From Breoghania sp. L-A4 (lineage in GTDB: Bacteria; Pseudomonadota; Alphaproteobacteria; Rhizobiales; Stappiaceae): a DNA stretch of 64,000 bases. Of this stretch, positions 21,932 to 32,800 are shown one piece after another. The stretch's first letter is position 1. The number at the start of each line of letters is the position of its first letter. The notes beneath the pieces are model-generated. The model saw only the letters and a list, made by a program, of their open reading frames with translations, was not told the DNA's origin and searched no databases. The position numbers and the translations under genes were made by a program. The stretch lies in NCBI RefSeq assembly GCF_003432385.1, contig NZ_CP031841.1, positions 2,953,579-3,017,578 of the forward strand, in the 5' to 3' direction.

Positions 21932-22404
21932 TGACGGTTCAATTAAGCGGCGGCATCGCACCTGGTGAAACGATGCACACGCTGCCCAAACGCAACCTGA
22001 AGCAAGCCATGTTTCGCGGCATGATGTGCCGTTGCCCGGCCTGCGGCAAGGGCTCCGCCTTTGGCAAGTATCTCAAGGTCGCCCATGCGTGCGAGGCCTG
22101 CGGCGAGGAACTTCATCATCACCGCGCGGACGACGCGCCGCCCTACTTCACCGTCCTGATCCTCGGCCACATCCTGATCCCGCTGGTTCTCGCCGTGGAG
22201 GTCGCCTTCGTGCCCGCGCTCTGGCTGCACATGGCAATCTGGATCCCGCTGTCGATTGCACTCACCCTTGCCGTCCTGCCGCCGGTCAAAGGCACGCTCG
22301 TCGGCTTGCAATGGGCGCTCTACATGCACGGCTTCGATCCAAACGTGGATGACGAATACGCGATGATGGCCGGAGTGAAGACCGCGGAGCTCTACGGCCA
22401 ATGA
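21931..22404 (+). CDS. DUF983 family membrane protein
   Basis: 157-aa protein with two CxxC pairs (CRCPACGKGSAFG and CEACGEELHHHRADDAPPYF), followed by two hydrophobic helices around residues 70-125. ATG 21931 overlaps the rnr stop. The paired CxxC motifs suggest a zinc ribbon before the membrane segments. DUF983 proteins are widespread in alphaproteobacteria, and their function is unknown. Its stop overlaps the Nudix start (ATGA). Confidence 0.85.
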   Translation: MTVQLSGGIAPGETMHTLPKRNLKQAMFRGMMCRCPACGKGSAFGKYLKVAHACEACGEELHHHRADDAPPYFTVLILGHILIPLVLAVEVAFVPALWLHMAIWIPLSIALTLAVLPPVKGTLVGLQWALYMHGFDPNVDDEYAMMAGVKTAELYGQ

Positions 22405-23141
22405 CGGACCTCGCCCAACGCCTGACGTCGATCGAACGGCGCATGGATCATGCCAACACGCGTCCCAAGGATGCGGCGACGCTGCTGATCCTAGATCGCG
22501 GGCAAGCGGGCGAGCCACGCGTGCTGATGGGCCGCCGGCATGAGCGTCACCGGTTCATGCCGGGCAAATTCGTGTTTCCCGGCGGCCGCATCGACCCTTC
22601 CGATTCCCGCATCAAGCCATCGAACGATTACGACCCCGCCGTCATGGCGAAGATGATGCACGCGCTGAAGGGTCCCAAGACCGAGGCGCGCGCGCGCGCC
22701 TTGGCGGTCGCCGCCATTCGCGAAACCTACGAGGAAGCCGGCGTGTTTGTCGGCGACAAGACCGGCGAAAACTGGCGCGCGCCCGCCGATTTCACCGCGT
22801 TCTCGGAGCGTGGCATCCGCATCGACCTGGCGCCGGTGCGGCTGATCGCGCGCGCCATCACGCCCCCGCGCCGTCCGCGCCGCTTCGACACGCGGTTTCT
22901 CGCCGTCTGGGCCGACCAGATCTGCGACCAGTTGCCCGAGGGCACGGGCCCCACGGGCGAGCTCGAGGATCTCCATTGGCTGAGCCTGGAAGACACCAAG
23001 GCGCTGGACATGCCCACCATCACGCTGACCGTCATCGAAGAGCTGCAGCACCGTCTCCTCACCGATGAAGAGCTTGATCCCGCGACGCCGATCCCCTTCT
23101 ATCAGTGGCGCGCGAACAGATTCGTTCGCGAGCTGATCTGA
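22401..23141 (+). CDS. Nudix hydrolase
   Basis: 246-aa Nudix protein. The Nudix box is visible as FPGGRIDPSD followed, after a long insertion, by AIRETYEEAGVFVG (consensus GX5EX7REUXEEXGU). The insertion between the glycines and the REUXEE part is typical for long-form alphaproteobacterial members and some NUDT19-like proteins, which hydrolyse CoA derivatives, but the substrate is not assigned here. It is translationally coupled to the DUF983 gene by a 4-bp overlap. Confidence 0.88.
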   Translation: MTDLAQRLTSIERRMDHANTRPKDAATLLILDRGQAGEPRVLMGRRHERHRFMPGKFVFPGGRIDPSDSRIKPSNDYDPAVMAKMMHALKGPKTEARARALAVAAIRETYEEAGVFVGDKTGENWRAPADFTAFSERGIRIDLAPVRLIARAITPPRRPRRFDTRFLAVWADQICDQLPEGTGPTGELEDLHWLSLEDTKALDMPTITLTVIEELQHRLLTDEELDPATPIPFYQWRANRFVRELI

Positions 23142-23292
23142 CACGTCCCGCCTGACACGCGACCCGCTTGGGGACGTGTGCGCGCCGGGCAGAACCGGCA
23201 ATTTCCTCCAGCGCGCCGGATCGCAACCGAATGTGTCATTGGATTTGGCGCGGACCTCCCCCAACGCGCCGGTGTGACGGGGCTCAGGCGCG

Positions 23293-24468
23293 ATGACCAC
23301 TTTGCCCGGCGGCGACACGCTGCTGCAGGTGCTGCGGCGGCCGGGACTGACGGCCGCCATCGCCGCCATCAGCATTGTCGGCATCGCCCTCAGCCTCGGC
23401 CTGCCGCTGCTTGCGCTGGTGCTGGAATCGCGCGGCATCACGCCGCTCTGGATCGGCATCAACACGGCGGTGGCTGGTGTCGCCTCGATCGCGGTCACCC
23501 CGTTCGTCATGCCCTGGGCGCGCCGCTTCGGCACCGCCAATCTGGTGCTCGCCTGCGTCGTTGGGGCGACCGTCTCGTTTCTGGGCTTCTATCTGGCGCA
23601 GCCCTTCTGGGTCTGGTTTCCCTTGCGCATCGTGTTTCACGGCACGACGACGATCATCTTCATTCTCTCGGAATTCTGGATCAACGACCAGGCGCCAAAC
23701 GCCCGCCGCGGCGCCATCATGGGGATCTATGCCGCCTGCCTCTCCGTCGGCTTCATGGTCGGCCCGCTGATCATCACGGTGCTCGGCAGCGACGGCGCCA
23801 CGCCGTTCATCGCGGGCGCGATCATCATGCTGCTTGCCGCGCTGCCGGTCCTGATGGCGCGCAAGGCGGCGCCGCGCATGGAGGAGGAACCCAGCGCACC
23901 CTTCACCCGTTTTCTCGTCGCGGCTCCCATGGCGACCCTCGCCGCCTTCGTCTTCGGCGCGGTCGAATCGGGCTCCTTGTCGCTGATGGCCGTCTACGGC
24001 ATGCGCATCGGCTACGACGCGGCCGACGCGGTTCTGCTGGTATCGGCGATCTCCGCCGGCAACATCGCGCTGCAGTTTCCGCTGGGGTTGCTCTCCGACC
24101 GCCTGGACCGCCGTCACATGCTGGTCGCCTGCGCGGTGGCCGGCGCCCTGGGCGCGGCTCTCATTCCCTTCGCCGCACACAATCTGGCCCTGCTGCTGGC
24201 GATCATCTTCGTCTCGGGCGGCTTCATGGCCGGGCTCTACACCATTGGCCTCATCCATCTCGGCGCGCGCTTCTCCGGCACCGATCTGGCGTCCGCCAAC
24301 GCGGCCTTCGTGATGATGTATTCGATCGGCATGCTGGTCGGCCCGGCGATGATGGGCGTGGCGCTCAACAGCAGCAATCCGCACTGGCTGCCGTGGTCAA
24401 TCAGCGGAATCTTCCTGCTCTACATTGTGGTTGTCATCCCGCGCATGCGCCTTGAAACAAAGCCCTGA
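23293..24468 (+). CDS. MFS transporter, YcaD-like
   Basis: 391-aa transporter with about 12 predicted membrane segments and the MFS fold. The short inter-helix motif [15 protein letters not shown] marks the cytoplasmic loop between domains. [20 protein letters not shown] resembles the UMF/YcaD branch. Start ATG 23293 ([19 protein letters not shown]). Substrate unknown. Confidence 0.85.
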   Translation: MTTLPGGDTLLQVLRRPGLTAAIAAISIVGIALSLGLPLLALVLESRGITPLWIGINTAVAGVASIAVTPFVMPWARRFGTANLVLACVVGATVSFLGFYLAQPFWVWFPLRIVFHGTTTIIFILSEFWINDQAPNARRGAIMGIYAACLSVGFMVGPLIITVLGSDGATPFIAGAIIMLLAALPVLMARKAAPRMEEEPSAPFTRFLVAAPMATLAAFVFGAVESGSLSLMAVYGMRIGYDAADAVLLVSAISAGNIALQFPLGLLSDRLDRRHMLVACAVAGALGAALIPFAAHNLALLLAIIFVSGGFMAGLYTIGLIHLGARFSGTDLASANAAFVMMYSIGMLVGPAMMGVALNSSNPHWLPWSISGIFLLYIVVVIPRMRLETKP

Positions 24469-24476
24469 ACTGCGGC

Positions 24477-24504
24477 TTGACTTTACCGCGCCGATGCGTA
24501 GGTT
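24477..24504 (+). promoter_or_regulatory. Candidate promoter for rpmG
   Basis: TTGACT at 24477-24482 and TAGGTT at 24499-24504 with 16-base spacing fit a housekeeping alphaproteobacterial promoter. Transcription would begin about 70 bases before rpmG. The -35 is strong and the -10 weak. Confidence 0.5.
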
Positions 24505-24583
24505 GGCGGCCTGTTTCAATGCATCGTTCCTCAGCTCAGCCCACGTCGGCGCGAGGGCGTCGACCACACGGGATACCAGGCAC

Positions 24584-24751
24584 ATGGCCAAGGCCACCAC
24601 AATCAAAGTCAAGCTCGCTTCGACGGCGGACACCGGGTACTTCTACGTCACCAAGAAGAACACCCGCACCATGACCGAAAAGATGAGCATGAAGAAGTAC
24701 GATCCGGTCGCACGCAAGCACGTCGAGTTCAAGGAAGCCAAGATCAAGTAA
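24584..24751 (+). CDS. rpmG: Large ribosomal subunit protein bL33
   Basis: 55-aa ribosomal protein of the 50S subunit, starting [20 protein letters not shown] with the typical C-terminal [18 protein letters not shown]. It lacks the Cys pairs of the zinc form, as usual in proteobacteria. A strong intrinsic terminator follows 23 bp after the stop. Confidence 0.97.
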   Translation: MAKATTIKVKLASTADTGYFYVTKKNTRTMTEKMSMKKYDPVARKHVEFKEAKIK

Positions 24752-24774
24752 CGATCGGCTGACAGGAATTGACG

Positions 24775-24802
24775 AAAAGCGCCGCTTTGCCGGCGCTTTT
24801 TT
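24775..24802 (+). terminator. Intrinsic terminator of rpmG
   Basis: AAAAGCGCCG, a six-base loop CTTTGC, and CGGCGCTTTT form a perfect 10-bp stem ending in six T residues. It follows rpmG directly and can act on both strands. Confidence 0.92.
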
Positions 24803-24940
24803 GTGCGCGCTCGCATGCGATGCGTCCTGCGGATACGTGCCGGAAATTCACGCAAGCGCGCCGCGTGCGGGCCGTTTCCGGCCACGGCGACCCACCGAGG
24901 GGCATTCTGGATTGATCTGTGGAAAATGCCGGAAAAAGGC

Positions 24941-25185
24941 GGCCGGCGGGAAGCAGGTGTTACGAGGAGGCCACTCCAACCTGCTTCCCTGCCGGCCTAA
25001 CCCCACGGACCCAGGAGATGCGGCGGACCTGAGAGTTCCATGGGGCAGACTGTGAATTGCGCAAAGTCTCGAAGACAGGTCGCTCTCGATCACGCAAGCT
25101 TTGCGAGATCGAGGATTGACTATCTTTCGCGAGGTCAATCTACCGCAGTGCGAGACAAATTCAATGATTTGTTATTGAATCATTG
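24941..25185. repeat. Cluster of consecutive stem-loops, possible structured RNA
   Basis: Successive inverted repeats: 24941-24958 with 24979-24997 (18 bp with one bulge, loop of 20 nt); 25001-25009 with 25037-25045 (8 of 9 paired, inner CAGG/CCTG); 25047-25051 with 25065-25069; 25085-25097 with 25101-25113 (12 of 13 paired around a three-base turn); 25114-25120 with 25134-25140 (7 bp perfect); 25162-25169 with 25178-25185 (8 bp perfect). None has a T-run typical of an intrinsic terminator. It could be a small non-coding RNA, a palindromic repeat of the RIME/REP kind, or an mRNA 3' end; I cannot choose from sequence alone. Confidence 0.6.
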
Positions 25186-25342
25186 GTCCTCAGTTCACGC
25201 TTAGTAAATTCTTAACCTTAATTCGCCGCGCCGCCAATCCGTTTCCACACGAAACGCTGACGCAAAACACCGTAATCCGGCGCATCTTCGCGCAAATCGT
25301 CGCGAACAACGCACACACACAGTCTGTTGCGCCGGCGAAGGT

Positions 25343-25365
25343 CCGGCACATGTGACGTGTGCCGG
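25343..25365. repeat. Inverted repeat downstream of pleD
   Basis: CCGGCACA and TGTGCCGG flank a seven-base loop; a wider GCGCCGGC motif also recurs on both sides (25329-25336 and 25361-25368). It lies about 120 bp past the pleD stop on the strand read by pleD and may stabilise or end that transcript, although no T-run follows. Confidence 0.45.
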
Positions 25366-25485
25366 CGCAGCACCATCTTAAGTACTTATGACAGTAAACA
25401 GACGGGCGGCACCAGCCACACCCTCGCGTCAGGGCTGATCCGGTGCAACCGGCGCGGCGCTTGCGGACCACTCGGCGGGCGGCGC

Positions 25486-26856
25486 TCAGGCGGCGTCGGC
25501 GACCACGCGATTGCGGCCTTCTCGCTTGGCGGCGTAGAGCGCCGTATCGGCCCGTTTCACAAGGCTGTCGGGCGTGTCACGCGAACCGTTCAGCCCGGCG
25601 ACGCCGACACTCACGGTCACGTCCAGAGCGGTCGCGCCACCCTGGACCAGGAACGGCTCGCTGGCCATGCGCTGACGCACCCGCTCACCCACCATATAGG
25701 CCAGCGACATGTCGGTCTCGGGCATGACGATGACGAATTCCTCCCCGCCATAGCGGCAGGCGAGATCCAGCCCGCGCACCGAGCGGCGCAGGCGCCGGGC
25801 AAATTCGCGCAGCACCTCGTCGCCCACGTCGTGGCCATGGGTGTCGTTGACGGCCTTGAAGTAGTCGATATCGGCGACCAGCACGGAAAGGTCGGTCTTG
25901 CGGGCGATCGCCTGGTTGACCAGCGTCGCCAGATGCGTTTCCAGATAGCGGCGGTTCTGCAGGCCCGTCAGCCCATCGGTCACCGCCAGTTCCATCGTAT
26001 GCTGCACATTGGCGCTGAGCCGGTCGGCGTAGCGCTTGCGGCGCACCTGGGTGCGCGTGCGCGCCAGCAGTTCGTTCTTGTCGATCGGCCGCAGGATATA
26101 GTCGTTGACGCCCAGTTCGAGCCCGCGCAGCAGCCGGGTGTTTTCCTCCGGCTCCGCGATCAGCAGGATCGGAAGGTTGCGCGTGCGCTCCAGCGAGCGC
26201 AACTGCGAGCACAACCGCAAGCTGTCAAATCCCTCGAGCGACAGCGACAGCATGATCATGTCGTAGTCGCCATCCGCGCAGCGGAACAACGCGTCCTGCG
26301 GGTCCGTCTCCACGGTAACGTCCGCATCCTTGGAAAGTGTGTTGGCGACGCGCTCGTACGACGAGCGGCGATCATCGACCAGCAGGATCTTGCCGCGCTC
26401 ATTCGCGAGGTCGTCGACATTGTCGATATCGTCGAGGCCCATCTCACGGCTGGTGCGCGCGCGCATGCGCAACTCGTCAACGGCGCGCTTCAGCCGCACC
26501 AGGTTCTTGACCCGGGCGATCAGCGCGGTCTCGCTGACCGGCTTGGTGAGGAAATCATCCGCGCCCGCCTCGAGCCCCTTGACCCGGTCGGCGGGCTGAT
26601 CGAGCGCGGTCACCATGATCACCGGCACATGCCGGGTCTGCGGCGACTGCTTGAGCCGCCGGCACACCTCGAAACCGTCCATGCCCGGCATCATCACGTC
26701 GAGCAGCACGATATCGCATTCGCTGGTCTCGCAGATTTCCAGCGCCTGCGGCCCGCTCGTCGCGGTGATCACCTCGAAATACTCGGCGTTGAGCCGCACT
26801 TCGAGCAGTTTCACATTGGCCGGAATATCGTCGACTACTAGAATTCGCGCGGTCAT
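25486..26856 (-). CDS. pleD: PleD-type response regulator and diguanylate cyclase
   Basis: 456-aa protein with two receiver domains and a GGDEF output. REC1 (starting MTARILVVDDIPANVKLLEV) has the phospho-acceptor Asp in DIVLLDVMMPGMDGFE and the Lys in FLTKPVS. REC2 is degenerate (ILLVDDRRSSYE, then YDMIMLSLSLEGFDSLRL lacking the normal Asp). The cyclase carries RYGGEEFVIVMPET, the active GGEEF form, and DGLTGLQNRRYLE. It is 33 bp downstream of divK and makes c-di-GMP during the swarmer-to-stalked type transition. Confidence 0.96.
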   Translation of the reverse strand: MTARILVVDDIPANVKLLEVRLNAEYFEVITATSGPQALEICETSECDIVLLDVMMPGMDGFEVCRRLKQSPQTRHVPVIMVTALDQPADRVKGLEAGADDFLTKPVSETALIARVKNLVRLKRAVDELRMRARTSREMGLDDIDNVDDLANERGKILLVDDRRSSYERVANTLSKDADVTVETDPQDALFRCADGDYDMIMLSLSLEGFDSLRLCSQLRSLERTRNLPILLIAEPEENTRLLRGLELGVNDYILRPIDKNELLARTRTQVRRKRYADRLSANVQHTMELAVTDGLTGLQNRRYLETHLATLVNQAIARKTDLSVLVADIDYFKAVNDTHGHDVGDEVLREFARRLRRSVRGLDLACRYGGEEFVIVMPETDMSLAYMVGERVRQRMASEPFLVQGGATALDVTVSVGVAGLNGSRDTPDSLVKRADTALYAAKREGRNRVVADAA

Positions 26857-26889
26857 AACATCATCCTGAGCCTTTGGCCCGTTCGCGGG

Positions 26890-27261
26890 TCAGGCCTCGC
26901 CCAAATAGGATCGAACGGTTTCCAGGAACTTGGCCACCGAGATCGGTTTCGAGATATAGGCTTCACACCCGCCCTGCCGGATCCGCTCCTCATCGCCCTT
27001 CATGGCGAAAGCGGTCACGGCGATCACGGGAATGGTCTTCAGATCGTCGTCTTCCTTGATCCATTTGGTCACCTCCAGCCCGGAAACCTCCGGCAACTGG
27101 ATGTCCATGAGAATCAGGTCCGGGTGATTGGCCCGAGCAAGTTCCAGCGCCTCGATACCGTTGCGCGTCTGCAACGTATCGTAGCCATGCGCTTCCAATA
27201 GGTCGTGGAAGAGCTTCATGTTCAGCTCATTGTCTTCCACGATAAGCACGGTTTTCGCCAT
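26890..27261 (-). CDS. divK: Single-domain response regulator DivK
   Basis: 123-aa receiver domain without output. Visible: acidic pocket in [14 protein letters not shown], phospho-acceptor Asp in [17 protein letters not shown], Thr in [15 protein letters not shown] and Lys in [11 protein letters not shown] 27261 gives the canonical [14 protein letters not shown]. DivK is phosphorylated by the PleC/DivJ kinases and controls CtrA through CckA. It is first in an operon with pleD. Confidence 0.97.
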   Translation of the reverse strand: MAKTVLIVEDNELNMKLFHDLLEAHGYDTLQTRNGIEALELARANHPDLILMDIQLPEVSGLEVTKWIKEDDDLKTIPVIAVTAFAMKGDEERIRQGGCEAYISKPISVAKFLETVRSYLGEA

Positions 27262-27400
27262 CAGTCCGCCTCGGGTGTCAGGGGGCGGGAAAACAGGGTA
27301 ATACTCAGCACACCCTGGATGCGGGACGGGTCCGATTCCCGCCTCATCCCCCAATATCAGCAATAAAACTAACCGAGATTCGTTTCGGAAAGGCAAACAG

Positions 27401-27703
27401 TTGACACAAACCGGGCAAAAAAGCGGATTGACGCCGGAAGAGGCTGAAATAATTGCGGTTGAAGCGCTTGGATTTCTGGCACGGGAGCCGGAACATCTTG
27501 GCCGGTTCCTCGCCGTCACCGGGATCGGCCCCCATGCGATCCGCGACGTCGCGGGCGAACCGGGCTTCCTCGCGGGCGTTCTGGAGTTCCTGATGAGCGA
27601 CGAAACCCTGCTGCTGGCGTTCACCGAGAACGCCCGATTACGGCCAACCATGATCGCCGCCGCACGCTATCGCCTTGCCGGGGACCCCGCCGACCATGCT
27701 TGA
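27401..27703 (+). CDS. DUF3572 family protein
   Basis: 100-aa protein with the segments [18 protein letters not shown] and the FL..EP.HLGRFL..TGI pattern typical of DUF3572, found only in alphaproteobacteria. The start is TTG 27401 after GAAAGGCAA. Divergent from divK; the divK-DUF3572 adjacency is a conserved feature of the order. Function unknown. Its end overlaps the next gene by eight bases. Confidence 0.85.
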   Translation: MTQTGQKSGLTPEEAEIIAVEALGFLAREPEHLGRFLAVTGIGPHAIRDVAGEPGFLAGVLEFLMSDETLLLAFTENARLRPTMIAAARYRLAGDPADHA

Positions 27704-28364
27704 GACACGCCCGGCCGAGCCGGACATCTTCGCCCAGATCGAGGCCCTTGGCATCCTTGGCGACGGCCCGCTGGTCATCTGCGACGTCGACGAGGTGGTG
27801 CTGCATTTCATCGCGCCGCTGGAAGCCTACATGGTGCGCTGCGGTTTCGAACTGATCGAGCCGCGCTTCATGCTGACGGGCAACATCCGCAGGCTCGACG
27901 GCGGCGGCCTGGCCAGCCAGGACGAGGTGCGCGCCCTCATCCACGGGTTTTTCGAGACCGAGTCCGAAAGCCAGAAGCCGGTGCCGCATGCCTCCGACAC
28001 GCTGGCAGCGCTCAGCGCGCATGCGCAGGTGCTCATGCTCACCAACATGCCCGAGCGCTTTCGTCCGGCGCGCGAAGGCATCCTGCGCCGCAACGCCATC
28101 CCCTACCCCGTCCTGACCAACATCGGCCCGAAGGGTCCGGCTGTGGCGACGCTGGCGGGCGAACGCCGCGAGCCGATATTCTTCCTCGACGACAGCGCGG
28201 GCAACGTGACATCCGTGCGCGATCATGTGGACAGCGCGCACCTCATTCACTTCATCGCCGACGCGCGCTTTTTCGCGCTGGCGGAACCCATCGACGGCGT
28301 GCATCATCGCAGCAATTGCTGGCGCGACACGCGCCGCTACATCGAGGGCGTCCTGGGCATCTGA
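27696..28364 (+). CDS. HAD-like hypothetical protein
   Basis: 222-aa protein with HAD-type landmarks: DxD in [12 protein letters not shown] (the usual DxDGT is replaced by DVDEV), a motif-II-like [10 protein letters not shown] and a motif-IV acidic pair in [10 protein letters not shown]. Start ATG 27696 inside the end of the DUF3572 gene, so the genes are coupled. Because motif I is atypical, phosphatase activity is not certain. Substrate unknown. Confidence 0.75.
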   Translation: MLETRPAEPDIFAQIEALGILGDGPLVICDVDEVVLHFIAPLEAYMVRCGFELIEPRFMLTGNIRRLDGGGLASQDEVRALIHGFFETESESQKPVPHASDTLAALSAHAQVLMLTNMPERFRPAREGILRRNAIPYPVLTNIGPKGPAVATLAGERREPIFFLDDSAGNVTSVRDHVDSAHLIHFIADARFFALAEPIDGVHHRSNCWRDTRRYIEGVLGI

Positions 28365-28390
28365 CGACGCCCTGCCCGACGAGAAACGAC

Positions 28391-29683
28391 ATGTCGCAAG
28401 ACATCCCCGCGTCCCCTGCCGGCTATTGCCGCGACTGCCTGAAGCCGGTCAAGGCGACGGTGGAGCGATGCCGGGCCTGTGGCAGCCCCCGGCTCATCCG
28501 CCATCCCGAGCTGGCCACACTGACGATCGCGCATATCGATTGCGACGCCTTCTACGCCTCGGTGGAGAAACGCGACCATCCGGAGCTGGCCGACAAGCCG
28601 CTGATCATCGGCGGCGGCACCCGCGGCGTCGTCTCCACCTGCTGCTATATCGCCCGCATATCGGGTGTCCGCTCGGCCATGCCGATGTTCAAGGCGCTCG
28701 AGGCGTGTCCGGACGCCGTTGTCATCCGTCCCGACATGCGCAAATACGTGGCCGTCAGCCGCGAAATCCGCACGCTGATGAACGAGCTGACGCCGCTGGT
28801 CGAGCCGGTGTCCATCGATGAGGCGTTTCTTGATCTCACCGGCACGGAGCGCCTGCATCACGCAACCGCGGCAGAGGTGCTGGTGCGTTTCGCCGCGCGC
28901 GTGGAAACCGAAATCGGCATCACGGTCTCCGTCGGCCTGTCGCACAACAAATTCCTCGCCAAGATCGCGTCCGATCTCGACAAGCCGCGCGGCTTTTCCG
29001 TCATCGGACGTGAGGAAACGCTTTCGTTCCTGGCCTCCAAACCTGTCTCCTTCATCTGGGGGGTCGGCAAGGCGCTGAACGCCAGGCTTACCGGCGACGG
29101 TATCCGCACCATCGGTCAGCTCCAGACCCATGACGAGGGCGATTTGATCCGCCGCTATGGCGTCATGGGGCTTCGGCTGGCGAAACTGTCCCGCGGCATC
29201 GATGCCCGCCATGTGCGGCCCGAGCGCGAAACCAAGAGCGTCAGCGCCGAGACGACCTTCAACACCGACATCAGCAGCGCGGCGGAGCTGATCCCCGTGT
29301 TGCGGCGGCTGTCGGAAAAGGTGTCGCACCGCATGAAGGCGGCGGAGCTCGCTGGCCACACGGTCACACTGAAGCTGAAAACCAGCGACTTCAAACAACT
29401 GACCCGCTCGCGCAGCCTCAATGATCCGACGCAGCTCGCAGACAGGATCTTCAAGACGGGCCGCGCGCTGCTTGAGCCGGAGACCGACGGCCGCCGCTTC
29501 CGGCTCATCGGCATCGGCGTCTCCGAGCTGTGCCCCGGCGATCTGGCTGATCCGCAGGATCTCGTCGACGAGGACGCCACCCGCCACGCCAACGCCGAAC
29601 ACGCTGTCGACGCCCTGCGAGAGAAATTCGGCAAACACGCGGTGGAGCTGGGTCTGGTCTTCGACGCCAGGAAAAAGACCTGA
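28391..29683 (+). CDS. dinB: DNA polymerase IV with N-terminal zinc ribbon
   Basis: 430-aa Y-family polymerase for translesion synthesis. The N-terminal 40 residues contain two Cys pairs (CRDC and CRAC) that suggest a zinc ribbon, an extension seen in a rhizobial branch of DinB. The catalytic motifs follow: [40 protein letters not shown] and [15 protein letters not shown] (SIDE), then thumb and little-finger regions. It begins 26 bp after the HAD-like gene. Confidence 0.93.
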   Translation: MSQDIPASPAGYCRDCLKPVKATVERCRACGSPRLIRHPELATLTIAHIDCDAFYASVEKRDHPELADKPLIIGGGTRGVVSTCCYIARISGVRSAMPMFKALEACPDAVVIRPDMRKYVAVSREIRTLMNELTPLVEPVSIDEAFLDLTGTERLHHATAAEVLVRFAARVETEIGITVSVGLSHNKFLAKIASDLDKPRGFSVIGREETLSFLASKPVSFIWGVGKALNARLTGDGIRTIGQLQTHDEGDLIRRYGVMGLRLAKLSRGIDARHVRPERETKSVSAETTFNTDISSAAELIPVLRRLSEKVSHRMKAAELAGHTVTLKLKTSDFKQLTRSRSLNDPTQLADRIFKTGRALLEPETDGRRFRLIGIGVSELCPGDLADPQDLVDEDATRHANAEHAVDALREKFGKHAVELGLVFDARKKT

Positions 29684-29856
29684 TACCGCCAACGTGTCTC
29701 TGCGGCGATCACATCCGCGCGTCACGGCCCGCGCTGTTAGAAATGTCACCGCGCGGCCGTGCGTCACGCGTCATACTGAGTTCGCGATTTTTCATTCCCG
29801 TATTTTGACACTGATTTTTGTTGAATTTTCAAACTGCATTTCCAGGAGACATTGCC

Positions 29857-32800
29857 ATGGTTTCCCGATCGCGCAACACCATCCTTCTGCCTCTCGCTTT
29901 CGCCGCCTCCGTGATGTGCGGCTCCGCCCGTGCCGACGTCTGCATGATGCCCGGTCAGGCATTCGAGTGTGTCGGCGCGGCATGCGACGTTGAGGCAGGC
30001 GTGCAGAACGGCCAACAACATGAAGTCGTTGAAGCCAGCCAACGCCTGCGTGTACGCGCTATCGACAGCAATCTCAGCACGGAACAGTCCTACGCCGAGC
30101 TTTTCGGCGTGGTGGTCTCGCCAGCCGCCGACATGTTCGTGCGCGCCAACATGAACGTGCGGTTTTCAGGCTTCCTGACCGGGTTCGGCGGCGGTGTCGT
30201 CAACTTCGGCTCGATCTCGATCCGCGCCATCGTGCGCGATCTGGACAGCAACACGATCGTCGCGTCGACGGAAATCGCCCAGCACACCAATCAGGGCGAG
30301 TTCGGCATGGGCGGACCGGAGTTCTTCGAGAACTTCTTCGGGCCGCCGGCCCATCGCGACGTGCCCTTCGACAGTGACGAGGGCGTTCGCCTGGAAGCCG
30401 GCCGGCAATACGGCATCGGCATTTCAGCCCGGGCCGAGGCGCGGGGCGGCATCATCAACAACGGCGTTTCGAATTACTTCACCGGCGGCAACGGTGTGTT
30501 TCTCAACTCCCTCAAGCTCATCAGCTGGGCGGACACCACGGTCGCGGGCTTTGAGGACAGCGACGGCGACGGGCTTCCCAATATCTGGGAGACCGATGGG
30601 GTCACAGACTGCGACGGCACGGTGCTTCTCGACCTTCCGGGATTCGGCGCACAGCCCAATCACAAGGATCTGTTCGTCGAGCTCGACTGGATGGCATCGC
30701 GTCCCCTAATGCGCGCGCCATCCAGACGGTCAAGGACGCGTTCAATCAAGCCCCTGTCAACGCCGGTGGCCAGAACAATCCCGATACCCAGCCCGGCGTC
30801 TCGATCTGGATCGACACGGGCGCGCTGACCGACGACACCGGCGCGCTGGTCGGCGACAATCTGGGCGGCGGCAACGAGATTCCGGCCGCCGACATCCCCG
30901 ATCCCACAGGCGAGTTCATCCCGCCTCTGAGCGAGGGTGTCGGAGGTCTCGACTATGTGGTCGACATCGACGGCAACGGCCTGACGGATTTCTATGAGGT
31001 GAAGGCGAAGAACTTCGATCTGATCCGCACCCGGATCTTTCGCTACTCGATTCAGGCGAAGGACCGCACCGACGTCGGCAACACCTACCCCGGCGGCCAG
31101 GGCGAGCTGGGCGGCGACGACACAGTCGGCTACTCGCGGCTGCCCATCGTCCTGATGCATGAGGTCGGCCACAACCTGTCGCTCGACCACGGCGGCAACG
31201 AGGGGCTGAACTGCAAGCCCAACCACGTCAGCATTATGAATTATGCGCTGGTCCCCTTCGGGATTGCGCGCCGGTCCACGGATTCGCAGGCCCAGGACAC
31301 CAACAACGATGGTGTCATCGATGCGCGGATCCTCGATTTCTCGCCGCCCCGCTTTCCCGGCGGTCGCGGATTTGCGCCGCTATACGGCCCCGGCGACGGG
31401 CTGGACGAGATGGCCCTGTCGGAAACCCGCGTTCTCGACCCCAGCGACACCGCTAATTCCACGCGCTTCTTCGATCAGAACGGCGACGGACGCGATCTGA
31501 ATCTCGATGAACAACCGGACTGGAACGGCGGCGGAAATGCGCCCGGGACGGTCCAGGCCGACGTGAACAGCGCACCGGACTTCGCCGGTTGCGACAGCCC
31601 GCCCGAAGCCGATCTGTCCACGCTCCTCGGCCACGACGACTGGAGCGCCATCACCCTGCCGATCAGCATCAACGGCATCGTCCAGGATCTTCCGGAAAAC
31701 GACAACGGCGTGACGCCGGTGCCCCAGGAGGACGACCCGAACGAAAGCGACATGTTCGAGAACGAGGCGAAGTTCAGCACCCTCGACCTGTCCGTCACCA
31801 AGACGGTGGACGCGGAGCTGGTCATGGCGGGGCAGCCATTGACCTACGAGATCACCGTGACCAACCAGGGACCGAATTCGGCGCTCGAGGTGTTCATCGA
31901 GGATGAATTGGACGAGAACGTCACGCCCGTCGACCTGCCCGGCAACTGCAGTGTCGTGGAGGATGGCCGCGTCTCATGCGACCTCGACGTGATCGCCGAG
32001 GGCGAGAGCAGCACGGTGACGCTGCAGGTCATGGTGTCGCCGCGGCTGCCGTGCGGCCAGGCCGACACGGTGCCGCTCGTCAACACCGTCACGGTGCGCA
32101 ACGGCGAATGGTCCGATGTCAATCCGGCCGACAACACCGCGACCGCGGAAAGCGAGGCCCTGTGCCTGCGCTACGAGTATGCCGCGAAATTCCTGTGCGG
32201 CACGCCTGACGGTCGTGTCCCGCTGCTCACCGCGCCGGGCGACTACGCGACCATCGTGAATGTCCATAACTTCCAGAGCCGCGATGTTCCGTTCTTCAAG
32301 AAGCTGGCGCTCGCCTTCCCGCCGCGCGCCCAGGAAGCCGGTGAGATCCATCCCATCGGCATTGATGAGCTTGCCTATGACGAAGCGCTGAAGGCCGATT
32401 GCGATGATCTGCGCGACCGTCTGTTCGACGGGGCGTTTCCGAACGGCTTCATCGAGGGCTATCTGGTGGTCCAGAGCCCCAGAAGGCTCGACGTGGACGT
32501 CGTCTATACCGCCGCTGCGGAAGGTGAGGTCAAGACCATCGATGTCGAGCGCGTTCCCGAACGCGATCTGCGCGCGGATCTGGCAATCACCAAGACCTCG
32601 GTCGTCTATCCGATTCCGCTTCTGGGTCCGGACGTCCTCAGCCAGTTCGGCCTCTATGCGGTGCTGTACACGGTCGAGATCCACAACGGCGGCAGCGTGC
32701 ATGCGGAAGACGTCGAGGTTGCCGACCATGTGGCTCTGAACACTGGACCGGGCACCGTGGGCGTCGTCGTCGTGCCCGACGTGCCGTTCGAAATCCCGGA

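Larger units (their letters stand above)
24803..25485. other. Gene-free region between convergent rpmG and pleD
   Basis: 683 bp without a supported gene. The left part is GC-rich; 25140-25230 is markedly AT-rich for this genome. The region carries a row of stem-loops at 24941-25185 and another inverted repeat at 25343-25365, described separately. It lies beyond the rpmG terminator and at the 3' end of pleD. Confidence 0.7.

Noticed and set aside
24998-25050. Glycine or TPP riboswitch (CTCTCAGGTCC on the minus strand, CTGAGAG on the plus strand)
   Set aside because: Only one short word matches; the other conserved blocks and helices are missing and no suitable gene follows on either strand.
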